Below are positions 53,729 to 61,471 of a stretch of 64,000 nucleotides of DNA, piece by piece (position 1 is the stretch's first letter; each line of letters starts with the position of its first letter). The notes under the pieces are model-generated. The model worked only from the letters and a program-made list of their open reading frames with translations, was not told the origin of the DNA and ran no database searches. The position numbers and the translations under genes were made by a program. Origin of the DNA: Bacillota bacterium (GTDB lineage: Bacteria > Bacillota > Clostridia > Peptostreptococcales > Anaerovoracaceae); the NCBI GenBank assembly GCA_029101005.1, contig JAQXQE010000006.1:1-64000 (forward strand). Direction: 5' to 3'.

Positions 53729-54430
53729 TTAGAAATCCGAATAATCATTACCGTCATCAATCACTTCGTGTCTGATGCGGGCCATTCTCTCATCTATCTT
53801 TGCAAGCTGCGTAGCGCAGTCTTTAAGGTCTTCCTTAATCTCATCACTGAGCTGTCCTTTATTCTTGTATCTGAGTTCATGCTCAAGTGAGGCCCATGTA
53901 TCCATAGCGATGCTTCTGAACTGAATCTCGACAGGAACCAGCACACTTCTGTTAACCAGGAAGACCGGAATTGCGACGACTACGTGAAGACTTCTGTAGC
54001 CAGTATCTTTAGGCTTCTTGCAGTAGTCCTTGATCTTGATAAGTTCAATATCGGACTGCTCGAGAAGCAGATTCAGTACCGTGTACAGATCCTCTACGTA
54101 GTTGCAGATGACTCGTATGCCCGCGATGTCCAGGATCTCTGCACGGACCTGATCAAGATTATTGATTGGATCTTCGATTCCGTAGCGCTCTGCCTTATCG
54201 ATAATGCTCTCGAGAGACTTAAGTCTCTTCTTAACATGATGAATAGGCATGTAAGAATGCTTCTTATCAAAGTCATCAGAAAGCACGTCAAGCTTGGTAT
54301 TAAGCTCCTTCAGAGCCGAGTTGTACAGCAGGCTGATATCGTCTATAGCCGACTGAAGTTCCTCGTCTGTGCCCTTATATTCTGGTCTCTTTGCCCTAAT
54401 TACCTCTGCGCTGTAATATCTGAAAGCCAT
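53729..54430 (-). CDS. relQ: Small alarmone synthetase (RelQ-like GTP pyrophosphokinase)
   Basis: A 233-residue RelA/SpoT synthetase-only protein that would make (p)ppGpp from ATP and GDP/GTP. Conserved: IHHVKKRLKSLESI, DIAGIRVICNYVEDLY, YKSLH-type loop GYRSLHVVV and VEIQFRSIAMDTWASLEHELRYK. There is no HD hydrolase, TGS or ACT domain, so another enzyme must degrade its product. GAGG precedes the ATG. It lies just upstream of valS, possibly linking starvation signalling to aminoacylation by co-expression. Confidence 0.94.
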   Translation of the reverse strand: MAFRYYSAEVIRAKRPEYKGTDEELQSAIDDISLLYNSALKELNTKLDVLSDDFDKKHSYMPIHHVKKRLKSLESIIDKAERYGIEDPINNLDQVRAEILDIAGIRVICNYVEDLYTVLNLLLEQSDIELIKIKDYCKKPKDTGYRSLHVVVAIPVFLVNRSVLVPVEIQFRSIAMDTWASLEHELRYKNKGQLSDEIKEDLKDCATQLAKIDERMARIRHEVIDDGNDYSDF

Positions 54431-54506
54431 ATATTCACCTCAGCGATTAATATTTGCAATAAACTATTTAATTATAGCACAACAAAGCTCTCAATTCTCG
54501 TTGTTT

Positions 54507-55775
54507 CTACTTTTCGAGAGCTGATTTTGCCAGTTTGTCAGCGAGTTCGTTGTACTTATTGCCCGCATGTGCCTTGACCTTCACGAAGCGGATTCTGATG
54601 CTCTTACGAGCCTCTGCGATGTAGGCCTTATAAGCCTGAGTCATCTCGAGATTCGCCTTCCAAAGGTCATCTCCCCACTTGCCTACTCCCTCGTAGTCGT
54701 GGTATACAGTCACTGCTTCAATGCCCTGGCTGATGCAGTAGTCGATTGCGAGTCTAGCTCCCATTATCTCCCCCGCAACATTTCTAAGCTGAGACTGATC
54801 TCCGTCAGAATATGCCTGTGAGAGCTCAACTACATCATCTCCATCGATGACAACTGCACCGCCTGAATATCTTCCGCTGGCTACATCGTAGCTACCGTCG
54901 ACATATGCCTTAATGCCGGCATCCGCACCCGCTAAAGACAGCTGCTCTCCCTGAGCAGTTCCGATTCCAAGATATGCCTGCGCATCATCAAGACTTGCAA
55001 AGCTCTTATACTCAGCTCCGCCGAAACCATCGACCATGCTCTTGCATTCATCCCATGTCTCATAGATGCCTATCTCTCGGCCGCGTCTCACCGCATAGTA
55101 TTTCTTCTTTGCCATCTCAGCCTCCTCGAATTTCCTGAGAAAAGTTCTTCGGTGTATCGGAGTCATTCCGAGTTCCCTCAGACCCTCGTAATGCGCAGCT
55201 GTACCGTAGCCCTTGTTGCTTGCGAAGTCGTAACCCGGATAGAGTTCGTCCATCTCGGTCATATAATTGTCTCTTGCAACCTTTGCAACAATCGAAGCTG
55301 CTGCGATTGAGAGACTCTTCTCATCACCCTTGATGATTGACTCCTGTCTGATATCAGTGTCGAGCTTGACTGCGTCGATGAGAATGCAGTCGATGCACTC
55401 ACCTTCTGGGAGCTTGGCATTAGCAGCATCAATCGCCTTGAGCATAGCTGCTTTGGTAGCGTTGAGAATGTTCATCTCGTCAATCTCCTGATTGTCTGAG
55501 ATTCCGATGCCATATGCTACAGCTTTCTCTCTGATTATCTCATCGAGTTCATCCCTCTTCTTAGCTGACATTTTCTTCGAATCATTGACTCCGAGTACAT
55601 CCCAGTCTGCAGGCAGAATAACTGCCGCAGCGTACACTGGACCTGCAAGTGGGCCTCTGCCAACCTCATCAATTCCAGCTATATATCTCGCTCCGCTCGC
55701 TCTTAGTTCGTCCTCGTGTGCACGCATCTCAGCGAGCTTGATTCTCTGCTGTTCCAGTCTTTCCTGCTTAGTCAT
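54507..55775 (-). CDS. rnhB: RNase HII - RNase HI fusion
   Basis: A 422-residue protein with two RNases H in one chain. Residues 30-215 are RNase HII with Asp36-Glu37 (GIDEVGRGPLAGP), Asp134 and Asp151. Residues 223-272 are a Cauli_VI viroplasmin-like RNA-DNA-binding module (KKYYAVRRGREIGIY). Residues 287-422 are RNase HI with Asp293, Glu336, Asp360 and Asp413 (YVDGSYD, GEIMGA, YHDYEG, LADKLA). Both catalytic sets look complete. HII removes single ribonucleotides, HI longer RNA-DNA hybrids. These are normally two separate proteins. It follows rbgA, as rnhB often does in Firmicutes. Confidence 0.9.
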   Translation of the reverse strand: MTKQERLEQQRIKLAEMRAHEDELRASGARYIAGIDEVGRGPLAGPVYAAAVILPADWDVLGVNDSKKMSAKKRDELDEIIREKAVAYGIGISDNQEIDEMNILNATKAAMLKAIDAANAKLPEGECIDCILIDAVKLDTDIRQESIIKGDEKSLSIAAASIVAKVARDNYMTEMDELYPGYDFASNKGYGTAAHYEGLRELGMTPIHRRTFLRKFEEAEMAKKKYYAVRRGREIGIYETWDECKSMVDGFGGAEYKSFASLDDAQAYLGIGTAQGEQLSLAGADAGIKAYVDGSYDVASGRYSGGAVVIDGDDVVELSQAYSDGDQSQLRNVAGEIMGARLAIDYCISQGIEAVTVYHDYEGVGKWGDDLWKANLEMTQAYKAYIAEARKSIRIRFVKVKAHAGNKYNELADKLAKSALEK

Positions 55776-55780
55776 AATTC

Positions 55781-56632
55781 CTATGCCTGCTCTGAGAGCT
55801 TCTCAAGTGTAATTCTTCCGAGCTTGCCGCCTCTGAACTCATCGAGTACGATACGACCAGTTCTTTCGTAATCTATTCTCTTGCCCGCCATGAGGAAACC
55901 TCTCTTCATAGCAATGGCATCCATATTATCTATAGTCTCCTCACAGATCTCATCGAGCTTGTATCTCTCCATAAGGTTCTCAGGATAATCTTTCTCGAGA
56001 ACCTTGATGAGCTCGTAAGCAAGATCCTGCACACCTAGGATATCATCCTTGATGCTTCCGCAGAATGCGAGGCAGAGACCTACGCTTCTGTCCTCGAACT
56101 TAGGCCAGAGGATACCAGGTGTGTCGAGAAGCTGCATGCCGTTGCTGAGCGTGATCCACTGCTTACCGGTTGTAACTCCTGGTCTATCTCCTGTTCTTGT
56201 GCTCTTCTTACCTGTAAGTCTGTTGATGAGTGATGACTTGCCGACATTAGGCACACCGACAATCATAAGTCTGAGAGGACGCTTGAAACTCTTGACCTTG
56301 TTTCTCTCCTCTTCTTCTGCTTCAAGAGCCTTAAGAAGCTGCTTGATATTCTCTCCTGACTGAAGGTTCAGCGCCAGAGTTCTGTGTCCCTGCTTCTCGA
56401 AATGATCTCTCCAGCGAGCTGTCTCTGCAGCATCAGCCAGGTCGGACTTACCGAGAACGATGATTCTTCTCTTGTCTCCGATGATCTCATCGATTACAGG
56501 ATTTCTGCTTGATACAGGAATTCTGCTGTCGATGATCTCGATTACGACATCTACAGCCTTGAGGTTGTCCTGTATTAGCTCCCTGGTTTTCTTCATATGG
56601 CCGGGATACCAGTTGATGTTCTGTAAAGCCAT
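55781..56632 (-). CDS. rbgA: Ribosome biogenesis GTPase YlqF
   Basis: GTPase for late 50S assembly. The motif order is circularly permuted, which identifies the family: G4 (LGKSDLAD) comes before G1 (GVPNVGKSSLINRL) and G3 (DTPGILWP). The start MALQNINWYPGHMKKTREL is typical. I start at ATG 56632 with AGGAGG about 4 bases upstream; the earlier TTG/ATG-type extension to 56680 is unsupported. Its position between rplS and rnhB is conserved in Firmicutes. Confidence 0.96.
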   Translation of the reverse strand: MALQNINWYPGHMKKTRELIQDNLKAVDVVIEIIDSRIPVSSRNPVIDEIIGDKRRIIVLGKSDLADAAETARWRDHFEKQGHRTLALNLQSGENIKQLLKALEAEEEERNKVKSFKRPLRLMIVGVPNVGKSSLINRLTGKKSTRTGDRPGVTTGKQWITLSNGMQLLDTPGILWPKFEDRSVGLCLAFCGSIKDDILGVQDLAYELIKVLEKDYPENLMERYKLDEICEETIDNMDAIAMKRGFLMAGKRIDYERTGRIVLDEFRGGKLGRITLEKLSEQA

Positions 56633-56661
56633 TACTCCTCCTTGTTTGCAATAAAGAAAAA

Positions 56662-56694
56662 ATGCATACCATCCGCGCACGCTTCAGGTATGCA
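56662..56694 (-). terminator. rplS terminator
   Basis: ATGCATACC and GGTATGCAT, a 9-bp stem with a 15-base loop, followed by TTTTTC on the minus strand. It lies between rplS and rbgA. Confidence 0.7.
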
Positions 56695-56713
56695 TCTCTT
56701 GGTCTTTGTAAGA

Positions 56714-57052
56714 TTAAGCCTGCTTAATTCTTGCAGCCTTACCAGTTCTGGAACGCATGTAGTTGAGCTTAGCTCTTCTAACCTTGCCCTTTCTAACCAG
56801 CTCGATCTTCTCAATTCTTGGTGAGTGGAGTGGGAAAGTCTTCTCTACTCCGATTCCGTTTGAAAGCTTTCTTACTGTGAAAGTCTCGTTAACGCCACCG
56901 TGCTGCATCTTCAGCACATAACCCTCGAATACCTGAATTCTCTCTCTCTGGCCCTCGACGATCTTGACGTGAACTCTGAGTGTATCTCCAACATTGAACT
57001 GTGGAATATCATCTCTCTTGTACTCAGCTGTGATCTGATCTAAAATGTTCAT
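56714..57052 (-). CDS. rplS: 50S ribosomal protein L19
   Basis: A 112-residue protein with standard L19 features: [29 protein letters not shown] and [25 protein letters not shown], here abbreviated to NVGDTLRV and [20 protein letters not shown]. It sits at the subunit interface. A strong promoter and a structured leader lie upstream; AGGAGAGGAGG precedes the ATG region. Confidence 0.98.
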   Translation of the reverse strand: MNILDQITAEYKRDDIPQFNVGDTLRVHVKIVEGQRERIQVFEGYVLKMQHGGVNETFTVRKLSNGIGVEKTFPLHSPRIEKIELVRKGKVRRAKLNYMRSRTGKAARIKQA

Positions 57053-57105
57053 TCTTCGTTATTCCTCCTCTCCTCAAAGACGTTCTTGGTTCCTTTATGT
57101 CACTC

Positions 57106-57126
57106 TTCCGCATATCCCCAGCGGAA
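57106..57126 (-). ncRNA. Possible L19-type leader hairpin
   Basis: Within the 85-base rplS 5' UTR, TTCCGC and GCGGAA enclose a 9-base loop, with a further GGTTCC/GGAACC possibility beside it. Ribosomal-protein leaders for L19 are known in Firmicutes; whether this fits that family model was not tested. Confidence 0.4.
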
Positions 57127-57145
57127 CGCCCGTAATAACGAAAAG

Positions 57146-57174
57146 AGTATACCAAAGTGCCGCAGGCTTGTCAA
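57146..57174 (-). promoter_or_regulatory. Strong sigma-A promoter of rplS
   Basis: Perfect TTGACA, a 17-base spacer and TATACT on the minus strand, 94 bases before the rplS start. Confidence 0.85.
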
Positions 57175-57181
57175 AGGTTTT

Positions 57182-58069
57182 TTACGCTCTTGGATGAGTT
57201 TTTTGGAAAACTTCTCGAACATGTATATCAGTCACTGCAAGGTATGCAAGACCCACGCTCATATCGTCAAATCCCATCAGCTCCTGCAGTGTCTTTAGGT
57301 CTCCCCCATTCTGCAGGATGTGGACCGCGAAGCTGTCTCTCAGAACCTGAGGTGTCATTCTATCGGCTATGCCAATCTCATCTCCATACTCCTTGAGTAT
57401 CTTCCACACTCCCTGTCTAGTGAGGCAGGAACCCCTCTGATTAGTGAAGAGGTAGTCACCGGGTTCCGGCCTTCCGCCCTTCATAGTCGGATAAGCCCCC
57501 TCGATATATCTCTCAAGCGCTTCCTGAAGATATCTTCCAATCGGCACGATTCTGCTCTCTGAATTGGACTCCCTGATAGTCGCGAATCTCATCCTTAGAT
57601 TGATATCCTCGAATCTCACTCTCACAAGCTCCGTAACTCTGCAGCCAGTGCCATAGAGAAACTCAAGCATAGCCCTGTCCCTGAGACCCTTAACCGACTC
57701 GTCAGGAAGTGACAGAAGCTTCTCCACCTCCGAAACTGTGAGGTGTTCAATCTGACGCTTATCCGTCTTCGCCGCTCTTATCTTGCTAAAAGGATTACTC
57801 TCTCTTCGCCCTTTCATTATCAGGTAGTCGTAGTATGTTCTTATAGCGGAAATCTTGCGGTTGATCGTCGCCTTCGACTTGTTGCTGCTGTTCAGTTCAA
57901 GCATATAGGCAACTGCATCCGTATCCGCACAGTCCTCAATCGCCCTTCCGTTCCTCGAAGCAAGGAAACTCTCAAGTGCCTTGAGATCTCTGCTATATGC
58001 TATAAGCGTATTCTCCGCTTTATTCTTATCATTCTTAAGATATTCAATAAACTCTTTCATACCATGCAT
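57182..58069 (-). CDS. XerC/XerD-like tyrosine recombinase, catalytically degenerate
   Basis: A 295-residue protein with a SAM-like arm (residues 1-90) and a tyrosine recombinase domain. Length and layout fit XerC/XerD, but most catalytic residues differ. The first Arg is kept (GTGCRVTELVRV). The hairpin Lys appears lost (ESNSESRIVPIG). The His-x-x-Arg box is PQVLRDSFA, with Gln for His but the Arg retained. The LGH box is MGFDD, so the His/Trp is Phe. The Tyr is kept in LAYLAV. I infer altered or lost cleavage activity. The start is uncertain among ATGs at 58069 and 58060. Confidence 0.8.
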   Translation of the reverse strand: MHGMKEFIEYLKNDKNKAENTLIAYSRDLKALESFLASRNGRAIEDCADTDAVAYMLELNSSNKSKATINRKISAIRTYYDYLIMKGRRESNPFSKIRAAKTDKRQIEHLTVSEVEKLLSLPDESVKGLRDRAMLEFLYGTGCRVTELVRVRFEDINLRMRFATIRESNSESRIVPIGRYLQEALERYIEGAYPTMKGGRPEPGDYLFTNQRGSCLTRQGVWKILKEYGDEIGIADRMTPQVLRDSFAVHILQNGGDLKTLQELMGFDDMSVGLAYLAVTDIHVREVFQKTHPRA

Positions 58070-58161
58070 CCCCAAACTCTTATTTCGCCTTTACAGATAA
58101 TATTATTCTATCGCATTTGCTCTCAAAATTAAAGAGAGTTTCGGATGCATATGAGGTTCAT

Positions 58162-58491
58162 CTATACAAGCATAAGATTAACAGCGAGTTCATATATAAA
58201 GCGCTGTTTCCACCTCTTCCATGTATTATCATGAGCTGGTCCGAAGTTCTTTCTGTTAATTATTCCGTCCAATATGCCCTCTCTATACTCTTCCGGCACG
58301 AAGCTGAGTGCAGCCTGTATTGCTTCCAAGCGTTCTCTTGCGGCAGCCACCGTCGGCATAAGAGCAGGGTCTGCCCCGCTGTTGACGATTCTCACAAGAC
58401 GATTCACATCTCTCACCATCCAGAGGCACTGATTATACACCGCCCTTGGAAGCACATAATTCTCTTTGGCCCTTATCTGATATTCGCGCAT
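58162..58491 (-). CDS. Small protein, ArpU/RinA-like sigma-fold regulator (tentative)
   Basis: A 109-residue protein whose C-terminal half (PEEYREGILDGIINRKNFGP...NTWKRWKQRFIYELA) resembles the sigma-70 region-4-like fold of phage ArpU/RinA activators and related chromosomal proteins. The N-terminal half is helical (LWMVRDVNRLVRIV). No phage genes are nearby. Its RBS AAAGGAG lies in one arm of a stem-loop (58498-58530), so translation may be controlled by RNA structure. Confidence 0.6.
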   Translation of the reverse strand: MREYQIRAKENYVLPRAVYNQCLWMVRDVNRLVRIVNSGADPALMPTVAAARERLEAIQAALSFVPEEYREGILDGIINRKNFGPAHDNTWKRWKQRFIYELAVNLMLV

Positions 58492-58497
58492 AATATA

Positions 58498-58530
58498 AGA
58501 CTCCTTTCATCTTTAGAATGATAGGAGTCT
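58498..58530 (-). promoter_or_regulatory. Hairpin that would mask the RBS of 58162-58491
   Basis: AGACTCCT and AGGAGTCT form an 8-bp stem around a 17-base loop on the minus-strand RNA, and the 3' arm contains the AAAGGAG ribosome-binding site. It could act as a translational switch or simply be chance. Confidence 0.45.
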
Positions 58531-58572
58531 CGCATTACAAATTCAATTACCGAAATCTCGCCAAATTGCGCA

Positions 58573-59271
58573 CTATGCCGCAGATTTTCTGCGTTTTCTT
58601 ATCTTAATCACGAAGAAAGCGATAGCTGCGATAAGAATCGCAACGCCTATGGCCTGTATTCTCTCAGCCCATACAGCCGCCGCAACACCGAAGATTGGAA
58701 GAATCTGGCAGATGATGCTGATTGCAGTCACGCCACCAACAGCAACGAGAGCGCGCTGAGGTGAGAGCAGCTCACGAAGAGGGATGTCTGGGAAGGCGTA
58801 CTTGAGTCCAGCAGCCAAGACACCGACGGCAAGCAAAGCCAGGAATACCCATCGCAGCAGCATTGCCAGCAGAGGCGAAGCCACTCCAGCGAGCAGGAAC
58901 TCGATCAGTTTGAGAATTCCAAGACCAGCAAAATAGATAGGAGCCATTAGCACACTACCAATTGTTACGCGCTTCTTCTGTCTCTCCTCATCCTGATCGT
59001 TGATCTCATCGCCCGGCATATCCATATCGAAGTCCGCGATGTCCTGAACTATTGCAGTTCTGGCAGTGATATCCTCGTATGAAGGCGGCATATCTGCCGC
59101 AGCAGCCGCACCAATAGTCGCAACAGCAAGTGAAGCAGCTGCAATCTTCTTGGCTTTCGACTTATCGTTCTTATTCAGTTCTGTTTTGTTGTTATTGTTC
59201 TTGTCCATATCATAAATATAAGGCTTATCAGCTCCATATTCAAGCCAATTATATTGCCCGAAGATATTCAT
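58573..59271 (-). CDS. Multi-pass membrane protein of unknown function
   Basis: A 232-residue protein. A Lys/Asn-rich start is followed by an Ala-rich hydrophobic segment (residues 43-59, IAAASLAVATIGAAAAA) that looks like a signal peptide if translation begins at Met22 (59208). An acidic stretch follows (DFDMDMPGDEINDQDEERQKKR), then four membrane segments between 105 and 225. The tail is basic (KIRKRRKSAA). No family recognised. Neither start has a clear RBS; a TTGAAT-N17-TATATT just before Met22 hints at a leaderless start. Confidence 0.65.
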   Translation of the reverse strand: MNIFGQYNWLEYGADKPYIYDMDKNNNNKTELNKNDKSKAKKIAAASLAVATIGAAAAADMPPSYEDITARTAIVQDIADFDMDMPGDEINDQDEERQKKRVTIGSVLMAPIYFAGLGILKLIEFLLAGVASPLLAMLLRWVFLALLAVGVLAAGLKYAFPDIPLRELLSPQRALVAVGGVTAISIICQILPIFGVAAAVWAERIQAIGVAILIAAIAFFVIKIRKRRKSAA

Positions 59272-59273
59272 AA

Positions 59274-60257
59274 ATTCTCACACTCACAGGATGGTTTGGT
59301 TATTCAATCTGCGGCAAGCTCGCCAGCTTCTACGCACTCTCCGTGCTCCTCGGCGTAGGATCAGCCTTCACAAGTGGAGTCGTAACCAACGCCCTAGTCA
59401 ACAACTGGTTCCACGAGCGAAAAGGCTTCGCCATGGGCTTTGTAACGACAGGTTCCGGCGTTGGCTCGGCCATATTCAATCCTGTCGGAAGTGCCCTCAC
59501 GGTAGCCTACGGCTTCCAGTTCTCGATGCGAATTCTCGGACTTATGGCACTTCTCTGTATGCTGCCTATCGCCATACTATTCAAGTACGAGCCTTCAGAG
59601 ATGGGACTTCAGCCATACGGCAAGAGCAATGCGACGGACAACTCATCCGAGACACAAATCGATATATCAGAAGAGAACTGCATGCTCAAGGAGACAGCAC
59701 TGCGCGATGCGAGATTCTGGATACTTAGCATCATCCTCTTCTTCTTCGCATTCGGTGCTATTGGAATATACTCACAGATGGCACCTTATCTGACAGGTCT
59801 CGGTTATTCCGCAGTTCAAGCAGGAAGCATTATCAGCATCATAAGCATCTCGATGGCAAGTGCGAAGATTCTCTTCGGTTGGCTCAATGACAAGCTCGGT
59901 AGCTTCCGCAACTACATCACAATACTGTCGCTCGGAACAATCGGCATCTTCCTGCTGCTCTTCATCAATAAGCCAGGATTTATGCTACCAGCCGCAATCC
60001 TCTTCGGAGTTGCCTTTGCCACAACTAATGTCATGGCACCAATCATTACAGTTAGCGTTGCAGGAAGCAGAGACTTCACCAATATCTTCGGAATGCTTTC
60101 TGTAGCAATGAATCTCGGAGCAATGGTTGCAGGTCCTTTCTCAGGACTGATATTCGATATCACTGGTTCATATCGCGGAGTATTCATAATGTACGGATGC
60201 AGCTATGCAGTCGCACTTATTCTCGGAGCGATGCTCCTGCGTAAGCACCGCAAATAA
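59274..60257 (+). pseudogene. 5'-truncated MFS transporter (OFA-like)
   Basis: The frame has complete MFS homology from about the third or fourth membrane helix onward, but the first roughly 90-100 residues are missing. Homologous sequence (GWFGYSICGKLASFYALSVLLGVG...) continues upstream of the first GTG (59343) to a stop at 59271 and has no start codon with an RBS. The stop coincides with the start of the divergent 58573-59271 gene, so a deletion probably removed the 5' end. Later motifs (TNALVNNWFHERKGFAMG) are intact. It resembles oxalate/formate antiporter-type proteins. Confidence 0.8.
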
Positions 60258-60266
60258 ACACAAGCA

Positions 60267-60292
60267 AAAAGTCGCGCAGAAGCGCGACTTTT
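60267..60292. terminator. Bidirectional terminator, MFS remnant / dapL
   Basis: AAAAGTCGCGC and GCGCGACTTTT, an 11-bp stem with a 4-base loop, between converging genes, with T-runs on both sides. Confidence 0.8.
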
Positions 60293-60295
60293 ATT

Positions 60296-61444
60296 CTATC
60301 TTGATAAATACTCACACACTACCGCAGCATGCATACGCATCGCTGTCACGAGTGCCTCATCGCTTGGAAGGAACTCTGGCGAGTGAAGCGGCTTAGTGCA
60401 ACCTGCACCGATGTGGTAGAAGGATCCGACACTCTCGTCGATGAAGTAGCCGAAGTCCTCTGTTGTCATCAGCGGCTCGTCGATGATAACGAGAGCGCTC
60501 TTGTCGAACTCCATGAGTGCGGCTGCTTCTGCTACTGCAGTCTCATTCTTGGAATTGACGATTCCCATATAACTCTCTCTGAAGCTGATCTCTGCGCTTG
60601 TTCCATATGTCTCGCAGGCATCAGTGATAGTTTTCCTAACAAGCTTGCGAAGATATGCACGATTCTCTGCACCAAGAGATCTGATGATGCCAGAGAACTC
60701 TGCCTTATCAGCAATGATATTGCGTGCAGTTCCAGAATGAAGCATTCCAGTTGAGATTACGCACTTATCCTCCTGTGTTGTAGGAATTGCCTTGAGGTCT
60801 ACTACTGCCTTAGCTGCAGTGGCAAGAGCATCTGCACCCTTCTCTGGTGATGCGCCATGCGCACTCACACCCTTGATTGTCACATCGAACATATCGGCTG
60901 CTGCGTAGAATTTGCCGTAGCGAACGCCTACCTTGCCAGCTTCGATATCTGGTGCAACATGAGCTCCGAAAACAGCGTCAACGCCTTTCATAACTCCCTT
61001 AGCGATAAGTCTTCTTGCTCCGCCGTCACCTTCCTCATCAGGCTGGAAGATAAGCACGCATCTGCCGCATAGATTCTCCTTCTGCGATACGAGAAGCTTA
61101 GCCGCTCCAAGAAGTGATGCTGTATGAACATCGTGGCCACAGGCATGCATTACTCCCTCGTTCTGTGATGCGTAATCAACCCCAGTTAGCTCGCAGACAG
61201 GAAGAGCATCCATATCAGCTCTTAAAGCGACAGTCTTACCAGGCTTTGCAAAATCAATGATTCCGATTACAGCAGTATCGAGTACTCTTGATGTAGGAAT
61301 TCCAAGTCCATTGAGATACTCCTCAACAAGAGCAGCAGTTGCATATTCCTGATTGCCCATCTCAGGATTGCTGTGAATTCTTCTTCTGAGTTCCACTACC
61401 TCATCGATAATGTCCTGTGAAATTATATTGAATCTAAATAACAC
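60296..61444 (-). CDS. dapL: M20D family deacylase, probable N-acetyldiaminopimelate deacetylase
   Basis: A 382-residue zinc amidohydrolase of the hippurate-hydrolase/M20D group with RRRIHSNPEMG, MHACGHDVHTASLLGAA (metal site), FQPDEEGDGGARRLI and a dimerisation domain. General members act on N-acyl amino acids. Its place in a cluster with dapH-like, lysA and an aminotransferase makes N-acetyl-LL-DAP deacetylase likely. It starts with GTG 61444; AGGAGG lies 5 bases before it. Confidence 0.85.
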   Translation of the reverse strand: MLFRFNIISQDIIDEVVELRRRIHSNPEMGNQEYATAALVEEYLNGLGIPTSRVLDTAVIGIIDFAKPGKTVALRADMDALPVCELTGVDYASQNEGVMHACGHDVHTASLLGAAKLLVSQKENLCGRCVLIFQPDEEGDGGARRLIAKGVMKGVDAVFGAHVAPDIEAGKVGVRYGKFYAAADMFDVTIKGVSAHGASPEKGADALATAAKAVVDLKAIPTTQEDKCVISTGMLHSGTARNIIADKAEFSGIIRSLGAENRAYLRKLVRKTITDACETYGTSAEISFRESYMGIVNSKNETAVAEAAALMEFDKSALVIIDEPLMTTEDFGYFIDESVGSFYHIGAGCTKPLHSPEFLPSDEALVTAMRMHAAVVCEYLSR

Positions 61445-61471
61445 GTGTACCTCCTTCGAGCCCTCTCCGAG

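Noticed and set aside
51043-53760. T-box before valS
   Set aside because: relQ ends 14 bases upstream; there is no room for a leader.
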